Source: Proteobacteria bacterium UBA7420
GTDB lineage: Bacteria > Pseudomonadota > Gammaproteobacteria > Magnimaribacterales > D2472
DNA: 5,606 nt
NCBI GenBank assembly: GCA_002469975.1
Contig: DKMG01000006.1
Span: forward strand, 1 to 5,606
Reading direction: 5' to 3'
The position numbers and the translations under genes are program-made. Positions 1 through 5,504 of this stretch are shown here, piece by piece (the first letter of the stretch is position 1; each line of letters begins with the position of its first letter). The notes beneath the pieces were generated by a model that had not been told where the DNA came from, did no database searches, and saw only the letters and a program-made list of their open reading frames with translations.

Positions 1-18
1 TGCATATATGTAAGCGTT

Positions 19-1947
19 TTATAGGCTTAACTTATTTGTAATTAAGCTTTCTACAACCCCTGGATCAGCCAGAGTTGAGGTATCTCCCAAGTTATCAAAA
101 TCACCCTCTGCTATTTTCCTTAAAATACGCCTCATAATTTTTCCAGATCTAGTTTTTGGAAGTCCCGGTGCCCATTGGATTAAATCTGGCTTAGCGATGG
201 GGCTGATTTCATTGGCTACAAACTGTTGAAGCTCAGCTTTTAATTCGAGCGAATCTGCCTCACCAACCATCAATGTTACATAGGCATATATACCCTGTCC
301 TTTGATGGGATGATCAAACCCAACAATTGCAGCCTCAGCAATCTTGGGATGGAGCACTAAGGCGCTTTCAATTTCAGCTGTCCCAAGCCTATGGCCGGAT
401 ACATTCAAAACATCGTCTACTCTGCCGGTAATCCAAAAATATCCGTCAGCATCTCTTTTGGCTCCATCACCAGTAAAATATTTATTTGGATAGTTTGAAA
501 AGTAGGTTTCAATCATACGCTGATGATCACCATAGACGCTTCTAATTTGACTAGGCCAGGATTGAGAAATAACTAGATTACCCGCACCTTCTCCCTTTAC
601 CAGTTCTCCATGCTCATCCACTAATTCTGGCTTGACCCCAAAAAATGGAAGAGTCGCTGAGCCTGGCTTTGTTGGAGTAATGCCCGCTATCGGAGATATA
701 AGCACAGAACCTGTTTCTGTTTGCCACCAGGTATCAATTATTTGACATGCTGAATTACCCACCACCTTGTAATACCATTCCCACGCTTCTGGGTTAATTG
801 GCTCTCCAACAGTCCCTAATAGCCTTAGAGAAGATCTAGAGGTTTGTTGAACGTACTCATTGCCTTGTGCCATTAATGCTCGCAAAGCAGTTGGAGCAGT
901 GTAAAAAATAGAGATTTGATGCTTATCACAAACCTCCCAAAACCTTGAGGGGTTAGGGTAGGTTGGAATACCCTCAAACATTAAACTGGTGGCGGCGTTT
1001 GAGAGAGGACCATACAAGATGTAAGTATGCCCTGTAATCCAACCCACATCTGCTGTACACCAATACTTATCCTCCTCTTTGTAGCCAAATAAATATTTAA
1101 AGCTTAGATGAGCTCCTAGCAAATATCCGCCTGTGGTATGCATCACTCCTTTGGGCTTTCCAGTTGAGCCAGAGGTGTACAAAATAAAAAATGGATCTTC
1201 CGCATCCATTGGCTCGCAATCACACTCATCTGATGCCACAGAGAACACTTCTTGGTATTGAATATCTCTTGACTGCACCCAAGAGATAGCTGCGCCTGTT
1301 CGCTCTATTACCAAGCAGTGCTTTACATTTGGGCAGCCCGCAAGAGCAATATCAACGTTTGTTTTTAAAGAAATGGTTTTTCCACCCCTTATTGCTTCGT
1401 CTGAGGTGATCACAATACTGCATTCAGAGTCCAAAATTCTATCTTTTAATGCTTCGGGAGAGAATCCTCCAAAGACCACTGAGTGAATTGCACCAATCCT
1501 TGCACAAGCTAACATTGCATAGGCAGCTTCAGGAATCATAGGCATATAAATACAAATCTTAGAACCTTTAACAGCCCCCAGATCTTTTAGAATATTTGCA
1601 AACTTACATACATTTTTGTGAAGATCTGAATATGAGATTTCTGCAGACTGATTTGGTTCATCCCCCTCCCAGATCAAAGCAATTTTCTCACTATTTTTTG
1701 CAAGATGCCGATCAATGCAGTTATATGCAATATTGAGTTTGCCACCCTCAAACCATCGAGCTTCTGAGAAATCATTATTGTGAACTTTAATAAAGGGCTC
1801 TATCCATGCAAGATTTTTACGAGCTTCATTGCCAAAAAATTTTTCTGGATCCTCTATAGATTCCTGGTACATCGCAGAATACTGAGTAAAATCTTGAATA
1901 TGAGGGTTTTGCAAGCTCTCAGGGGGTTGGTAGGTCCTATCACTCAC
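19..1947 (-). CDS. acs: Acetyl-coenzyme A synthetase (AMP-forming)
   Basis: A 642-residue, full-length acetate-CoA ligase of the ANL superfamily (E. coli Acs has 652). It adenylates acetate with ATP and transfers it to CoA, feeding acetate into the TCA cycle and glyoxylate shunt. Visible motifs are the ATP-binding loop YTSGSTGKPKG (257-267), GEP (381-383), DTWWQTETG (405-413) with Trp408 matching the Trp414 that limits the Salmonella pocket to acetate, TGDG with Asp494, Arg509 and Arg520 of GRVDDVLNVSGHR, and PKTRSGK ending in Lys603. Lys603 matches Salmonella Lys609, the catalytic lysine silenced by Pat acetylation and restored by CobB, so the same control is possible. Two Salmonella CoA contacts differ: Arg194 aligns with Lys190 and Arg584 with Ala578. 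The start is GTG at 1947, the only usual start between an upstream in-frame stop and Met27, with a weak GAG 8 bases before it; the N-terminus aligns well with other Acs. It follows the kinase by 18 bases. The 18 bases after its TAA show no terminator before the window ends. Confidence 0.97.
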   Translation of the reverse strand: MSDRTYQPPESLQNPHIQDFTQYSAMYQESIEDPEKFFGNEARKNLAWIEPFIKVHNNDFSEARWFEGGKLNIAYNCIDRHLAKNSEKIALIWEGDEPNQSAEISYSDLHKNVCKFANILKDLGAVKGSKICIYMPMIPEAAYAMLACARIGAIHSVVFGGFSPEALKDRILDSECSIVITSDEAIRGGKTISLKTNVDIALAGCPNVKHCLVIERTGAAISWVQSRDIQYQEVFSVASDECDCEPMDAEDPFFILYTSGSTGKPKGVMHTTGGYLLGAHLSFKYLFGYKEEDKYWCTADVGWITGHTYILYGPLSNAATSLMFEGIPTYPNPSRFWEVCDKHQISIFYTAPTALRALMAQGNEYVQQTSRSSLRLLGTVGEPINPEAWEWYYKVVGNSACQIIDTWWQTETGSVLISPIAGITPTKPGSATLPFFGVKPELVDEHGELVKGEGAGNLVISQSWPSQIRSVYGDHQRMIETYFSNYPNKYFTGDGAKRDADGYFWITGRVDDVLNVSGHRLGTAEIESALVLHPKIAEAAIVGFDHPIKGQGIYAYVTLMVGEADSLELKAELQQFVANEISPIAKPDLIQWAPGLPKTRSGKIMRRILRKIAEGDFDNLGDTSTLADPGVVESLITNKLSL

Positions 1948-1965
1948 AATGCTTTCTCAAAAAAA

Positions 1966-2631
1966 TTAAAGAATAGACGGCTGGGGATTAATAAAGTTTT
2001 TCCCCCTAGGATCTGACATAATTTTATTGATTAGCATATCGTAATCTGAACCGCCGCTCTCTAGGTCAATATCAGACGCATTGATGATTAGCAGTGGGGC
2101 ACTTTCAAAATAAAGAAAAAATTTTGAATAGGCATCATTCAACCTTTCTAGATAATCTACAGTCAAAAATTTTTCATCTGGGTTACCCCTTTTATTGATT
2201 CTATCAAGCAATACTTCAACAGGTGCTTGCAAGTAAATAACTAGATCTGGTGATGGAGCATCTAATGTTAAATGCTCATAAACCTTGTCATACAAGCCCA
2301 TCTCTTCTTCCGAGAGGGTTACTTCTGCAAAAAGACGATCTTTTTGAATAAGAAAATCTGCTACACGAACCGGCTCAAAAAGAGATCGCTGTTTCAGATC
2401 TTCAATTTGCTGCATCCTTTGAAATAAAAAAAAGAGCTGTGTGGCAAGAGCAGATTGCTTAGGGTTCCTATAAAAACTTTTTAAAAAAGGGTTTTCAGTA
2501 GGCTGCTCAAGGAAAACATCATAGTTAAATGTTTGAGCAATTTTATGAGCAAGAGTAGTTTTTCCAACCCCAATGGGTCCTTCTATGGCTATATATTTTG
2601 GAAGGGGGGCTTCCTGTAAAGCTGGTTCCAT
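1966..2631 (-). CDS. Deoxynucleoside kinase (dNK/dGK family)
   Basis: A 221-residue cytoplasmic kinase of the deoxynucleoside kinase family, which phosphorylates deoxynucleosides to the 5'-monophosphates with a nucleoside triphosphate. The P-loop GPIGVGKTT is at 18-26. Glu42 in LEQPTENPF sits where these enzymes carry their catalytic carboxylate. VADFLIQKDRLFA (90-102) corresponds to the nucleoside-binding and DR region of bacterial members, and VIYLQAP (131-137) followed by LLDRINKRG (141-149) gives the LID arginines (Arg144, Arg148). Base preference (purine or pyrimidine) cannot be told from these motifs. The ATG at 2631 gives the usual short N-terminus before the P-loop, but I see no Shine-Dalgarno. 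It sits 27 bases after pcnB and 18 before acs, so it is probably translated from the same message. In many Gammaproteobacteria folK follows pcnB, and relatives place a kinase of this type after folK; folK is absent here. The protein has no fused HPPK domain. Confidence 0.9.
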   Translation of the reverse strand: MEPALQEAPLPKYIAIEGPIGVGKTTLAHKIAQTFNYDVFLEQPTENPFLKSFYRNPKQSALATQLFFLFQRMQQIEDLKQRSLFEPVRVADFLIQKDRLFAEVTLSEEEMGLYDKVYEHLTLDAPSPDLVIYLQAPVEVLLDRINKRGNPDEKFLTVDYLERLNDAYSKFFLYFESAPLLIINASDIDLESGGSDYDMLINKIMSDPRGKNFINPQPSIL

Positions 2632-2658
2632 ATGGGTTTTATTTCTGTTTTGTAAAGA

Positions 2659-3939
2659 TTAGCTTAACTCTTCCAAGAAACCAAATTTTTTCTCTACAGG
2701 ACCTTTTCGCGAGTCCCTTAAGGCTTGAAGCATCTCTATTTTTCGCGGCCGGTTGACTGCCTGAAACTCTGTCCAAAAAGCGCCAATCCCTTGAGTATCT
2801 CTTGCAGCTTCTTCTCTAAGTAATAAGAAATCATAGGCAGCACGAAATCTTGGATGATTTAATACTTTGTAAGGCTGATGGCCTAAACGCGTCTCTAGCT
2901 TGAGCTGTAGGGACCAAATATCTTTAATATAACCATGAAATTTTCTAGGAATAGCTGTTAACTCTTGTTGTGATCGAATGATGCTGTCCATGCTCCTAAA
3001 AAACTTATTTAAATTGAGCACGCCGTCTTCTTTGGTGGCCTCAACTAATCTCGGCCACATAAGAGCTGCTAACAAGAAGCCTGGCGTAATAGATTTCTCG
3101 GCTATAAGTCGATTATCAGTATTAATTAAAGAAGCATGTTGGAATCTAAGACTAAAAGAATTTGCATCATAAGAAGGAGTATTAATTAAATATTTTAAAG
3201 CACCAAATGACTGCAGTTTTTCAAAATTATCCAATGCTTTTTTAGAAAGAAAAATCTTACAAAATTCATCAAAGAGCCTTGCATTAGATATATTTTCTAG
3301 CAAAGGAGCTCGTTGATATATCGCCTCTTTTACATCACTTGAAATTTTGAAGTTTAACTTTGAGCTAAACCTTATAGCACGAAGACTACGCACTGGATCT
3401 TCCTCAAATCGAAGCATCGGGTCACCAATCGAAACAATCATTTTTTTCTGAATATGCTGCAGACCTTGATGAAAGTCATGAAGAATATTTTCTACAGGAT
3501 CAAAATATAAAGCATTAATTGAAAAATCTCGCCTGATGCAGTCTTCCTCGAGCGTTCCCCAAACGTTATCTCGCAAAATTTTTCCTTCTGTATCCTTCAC
3601 TAGTCCAGCCTTATTTTTTGAATTTGAAGCATCAGCTCTAAAGGTAGACACTTCAATTAATTCATTTCGGCTAAACACATGGACCAGGCGAAATCTTTTT
3701 CCAATGATCCTAGAGGCTCTAAAAATCTTTCGTACTTGCTCAGGAGTTGCATCTGTTGAGACATCAAAATCCTTTGCTTTGATCCCAACAAGTAAGTCCC
3801 TGACACATCCCCCAACAAGATAGGCTTGAAAGCCAGCCTTTTTAAGCGACCTTACAACCTCAAGTGAAAGAGGGCTGAATTTACTATCAGTTAATATTTT
3901 TGGTGGCTTGGTAGCCGAGGATTTATTGTTTTTTATCAA
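2659..3939 (-). CDS. pcnB: Poly(A) polymerase I (PcnB)
   Basis: A class II nucleotidyltransferase of 426 residues that adds 3' poly(A) tails to RNAs and so marks them for decay. The catalytic head shows LVGGCVRDLL (41-50), the metal-binding pair Asp57 and Asp59 in AKDFDV, RRDFSIN (136-142) and EDPVRSLRAIRF (180-191). The stretch IIGKRFRLVHV followed by ELIEV (78-97) resembles the signature that separates bacterial poly(A) polymerases from CCA-adding enzymes, and there is no HD domain. The C-terminal body keeps IWSLQLKL (341-348) and HPRFRAAYDFLLLR (362-375), as in E. coli PcnB. The protein stops soon after that and lacks the long Arg-rich tail of the E. coli enzyme. The start is unusual: between the dksA stop (3970) and the conserved core the frame contains no ATG or GTG, only one CTG (3960), one TTG (3939) and two ATA codons. 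I take TTG 3939; no clear Shine-Dalgarno precedes it. The gene lies 30 bases after dksA and 27 before the deoxynucleoside kinase. Confidence 0.95.
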   Translation of the reverse strand: MIKNNKSSATKPPKILTDSKFSPLSLEVVRSLKKAGFQAYLVGGCVRDLLVGIKAKDFDVSTDATPEQVRKIFRASRIIGKRFRLVHVFSRNELIEVSTFRADASNSKNKAGLVKDTEGKILRDNVWGTLEEDCIRRDFSINALYFDPVENILHDFHQGLQHIQKKMIVSIGDPMLRFEEDPVRSLRAIRFSSKLNFKISSDVKEAIYQRAPLLENISNARLFDEFCKIFLSKKALDNFEKLQSFGALKYLINTPSYDANSFSLRFQHASLINTDNRLIAEKSITPGFLLAALMWPRLVEATKEDGVLNLNKFFRSMDSIIRSQQELTAIPRKFHGYIKDIWSLQLKLETRLGHQPYKVLNHPRFRAAYDFLLLREEAARDTQGIGAFWTEFQAVNRPRKIEMLQALRDSRKGPVEKKFGFLEELS

Positions 3940-3953
3940 AAGCTTAGGTGCAT
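3936..3953 (-). other. Five-codon reading frame whose stop overlaps the likely pcnB start
   Basis: In the 30-base dksA-pcnB gap an ATG at 3953 opens a frame of Met-His-Leu-Ser-Phe and a TGA at 3938-3936. That TGA overlaps the proposed pcnB TTG start (3939-3937) as TTGA. The arrangement would suit termination-reinitiation coupling. There is no Shine-Dalgarno before the ATG and so short a frame can arise by chance, so this is a position to note rather than a supported gene. Confidence 0.2.
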
Positions 3954-3969
3954 TTGGCAGATTTGAGTA

Positions 3970-4443
3970 TTAGCCACCAAGCTGTTTTTCCTTAATTTCG
4001 TCCAGTGTCTTGCAATCAATGCAATGAGTAGCTGTTGGCCTTGCCTCAAGTCTCTTTACGCCGATCTCTATTCCACAAGCATAACAGTATCCATAGTCAT
4101 CTTGTTTTATTTGCTCTAGAGACATAGCAATTTTATTGATCAGCTTTCTTTCTCTGTCTCTGGTTCTAAGCTCAAAAGCAAATTCTTCTTCCTGGGATGC
4201 TCTGTCAATTGGATCAGCATAGGACTCTCCTTTGTTCTTCAAATGATCAAATGTTTTTTGCATCTCTTCTTTTAAATGCTCTCTCCAGTCTAGCAAAACA
4301 GCAGTAAAATGTTTTTTCATTGCTGCGCTCATGTATTTTTCGCCTTTTCTACCTTTGTAAGAAGAAATTGGAGTAGATCGCTTTTTTGCAGGAGCTTTCT
4401 TTGCAGGAGCGATTGTTTTTTTTACGTCAGTTTTTTTTGGCAT
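3970..4443 (-). CDS. dksA: RNA polymerase-binding transcription factor DksA
   Basis: A 157-residue DksA, slightly longer than the 151-residue E. coli protein. DksA enters the RNA polymerase secondary channel and works with ppGpp to repress rRNA promoters and activate amino-acid promoters. The coiled-coil tip motif DxxDxA is intact as Asp77, Asp80 and Ala82 in ADPIDRAS, followed by QEEEF and RDRERKLI. The zinc finger is a four-cysteine type: Cys120 and Cys123 (GYCYACG), Cys141 and Cys144 (CIDCKT), with RLEARPTA between. It ends KEKQLGG, much like the E. coli C-terminus. The oddity is residues 1-35: instead of the E. coli N-terminus there is a Lys/Ala/Pro-rich, probably disordered tail containing APAKK twice. 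The ATG at 4443 has no good Shine-Dalgarno (only a GAG about 15 bases upstream); the next Met is at residue 38, just before the conserved core, so the tail depends on this start. In E. coli gluQ follows dksA; here pcnB does, 30 bases later. Confidence 0.97.
   Translation of the reverse strand: MPKKTDVKKTIAPAKKAPAKKRSTPISSYKGRKGEKYMSAAMKKHFTAVLLDWREHLKEEMQKTFDHLKNKGESYADPIDRASQEEEFAFELRTRDRERKLINKIAMSLEQIKQDDYGYCYACGIEIGVKRLEARPTATHCIDCKTLDEIKEKQLGG
4381..4410 (-). repeat. dksA: Tandem 15-base duplication in the dksA N-terminal tail (2 copies)
   Basis: Two adjacent 15-base units, 4396-4410 and 4381-4395, match at 13 of 15 positions and share the core TTTGCAGGAGC on the plus strand. Each encodes Ala-Pro-Ala-Lys-Lys, residues 12-16 and 17-21 of DksA. 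It is in frame and adds five residues to a low-complexity tail, so copy number could vary between relatives without breaking the gene. Confidence 0.8.
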
Positions 4444-4473
4444 ATGTGTTTAAAAATTCTCAAGGCGCATGAA

Positions 4474-4479
4474 ATTATC
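4474..4479 (-). promoter_or_regulatory. dksA: Possible -10 element upstream of dksA (weak)
   Basis: The 54-base gap between the kinase stop and the dksA ATG holds GATAAT on the minus strand, one mismatch from the sigma-70 -10 consensus. Transcription from it would start about 24 bases before the dksA start codon. The hexamer 17 bases upstream overlaps the kinase stop codon and does not resemble TTGACA, so this is a low-confidence guess made in an AT-rich spacer. No terminator hairpin is visible in the same gap, so read-through from hemL and the kinase gene is equally plausible. Confidence 0.18.
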
Positions 4480-4497
4480 AGAAAGGAGCCCAATTAG

Positions 4498-5502
4498 CTA
4501 GTTTTTTTGAAAACTTTTTAAAGTTTCAACATAACCTTCTTTGGACAACCTGGGTCCAAAAGTCTCCACTACTCTTGCTGCCCCGTAGTTTGCAAATTCA
4601 GCACACGCTGTTAAGTCTTTATTTTGAAGCAATGCATACAAAAAACTACCTGCAAACATATCCCCAGCTCCATTTGTATCAATTGGATTAATATTTACAG
4701 CATCGACTTTAATGATCTCACTACTTGTAACTACCGCGCTTCCATGGGCACCCATAGTAATAATTGATGTGAATGATTTTGATTGAAGGTCCAAAAGAGC
4801 TTGTTCAATATTTGCAGCCCCCGTGAATGCCATGGCCTCATCATCATTACCAAATATATAGCTCAAACCATACGATTCTATTTCTTTGAATTGATCTCTA
4901 AATCCAGCAACAATACCTGGATCAGAGAGTGAGAGAGCAATCTTTACTTCGGGGTAGCTCTTCAGATGCTCTAATATTGCAAGCGCACATTTATAATTTT
5001 CATTGGTTGTAACCATGTAGCCCTCAATGTAAAAAATTTTTGAATTTGCAATATTCTCAAGGTCTAAGTCTGCCGTAGTCATCTCTGAGCTAATACTTAA
5101 AGAGGTCATCATGGATCTCTTGGCATCTGGAGTAACAAGAATCAGGCATTTACCTGTTGGAATAGCAGCTGAATCTGCCATATTGCCGTTATGAGCAACA
5201 CCGGCATCCTTCAGACTGTTTAAATAAGTTGCTCCATCAACATCATCTGTAACCTTACATACGTGAAAACATTTAGCCCCATAGCTTGCAGCTGCAACCA
5301 AGCTATTTGTTGCTGATCCCCCGCAATCTGAGATTGTCTCAGCGCCGGATTCAACCAGTCTCTTAATAATGGGAGCCTGTTCTTCGGCATTAGATAAATT
5401 CATTTGGTCAATCTCCAATCCTAATTCCTGGATGAGCTCATGGGGCACTTTAAAAACGGTATCAACCAAAGCATTTCCAATTGCACTAATATCATTTTTC
5501 AT
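4498..5502 (-). CDS. PfkB-family nucleoside kinase, adenosine-kinase-like
   Basis: A 334-residue cytoplasmic protein of the PfkB/ribokinase superfamily, a normal length for that fold. Visible marks are the N-terminal GNALVDTV (9-16), where the Asp usually helps bind the sugar hydroxyls; the glycine pair of PfkB signature 1 in CGGSATNS (60-67); and the C-terminal signature DTNGAGDMFAG (275-285), which forms the anion hole and supplies the catalytic base Asp281. DTNGAGD with Asn in the third place, and the overall layout, fit the bacterial adenosine-kinase-like subgroup, which would make AMP from adenosine and ATP in purine salvage. Substrate cannot be read from motifs alone, so another nucleoside or a sugar (ribokinase- or fructokinase-like) remains possible. 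The ATG start is supported by a strong Shine-Dalgarno site 8 bases upstream and follows the hemL stop by two bases; the gene ends in TAG. A deoxynucleoside kinase lies three genes downstream, consistent with a salvage theme. Confidence 0.85.
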   Translation of the reverse strand: MKNDISAIGNALVDTVFKVPHELIQELGLEIDQMNLSNAEEQAPIIKRLVESGAETISDCGGSATNSLVAAASYGAKCFHVCKVTDDVDGATYLNSLKDAGVAHNGNMADSAAIPTGKCLILVTPDAKRSMMTSLSISSEMTTADLDLENIANSKIFYIEGYMVTTNENYKCALAILEHLKSYPEVKIALSLSDPGIVAGFRDQFKEIESYGLSYIFGNDDEAMAFTGAANIEQALLDLQSKSFTSIITMGAHGSAVVTSSEIIKVDAVNINPIDTNGAGDMFAGSFLYALLQNKDLTACAEFANYGAARVVETFGPRLSKEGYVETLKSFQKN

Positions 5503-5504
5503 AT

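Noticed and set aside
1..18. Possible terminator after acs
   Set aside because: Only 18 bases remain, with no stem and no T-run on the minus strand; a terminator may lie beyond the window.
1780..2016. Plus-strand open frame of 78 codons across the acs start and kinase end
   Set aside because: It is antisense to two well-supported genes, resembles no family I know, and has no ribosome site; a shadow frame.
2628..2635. CCATATGG palindrome at the deoxynucleoside kinase start
   Set aside because: Eight bases only, formed by the ATG and its neighbours; no larger inverted repeat that would suggest an operator.
3118..3190. Direct repeat AGTATTAATTAAA, copies 60 bases apart inside pcnB
   Set aside because: Both copies encode Leu-Ile-Asn-Thr in the same frame in an AT-rich gene; the spacing and context show no other repeat structure.
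3536..3823. Plus-strand open frame of 95 codons opposite pcnB
   Set aside because: It lies wholly opposite the conserved catalytic core of pcnB and its protein is unlike a real one; a shadow of pcnB codons.
4309..4497. Plus-strand open frame of 62 codons rich in Phe and Cys opposite the dksA start
   Set aside because: The Phe-rich make-up is simply the complement of the Lys-rich dksA tail; no independent support.
4444..4497. Terminator or riboswitch in the kinase-dksA spacer
   Set aside because: No stem of more than three or four pairs and no T-run could be found by eye in 54 bases.
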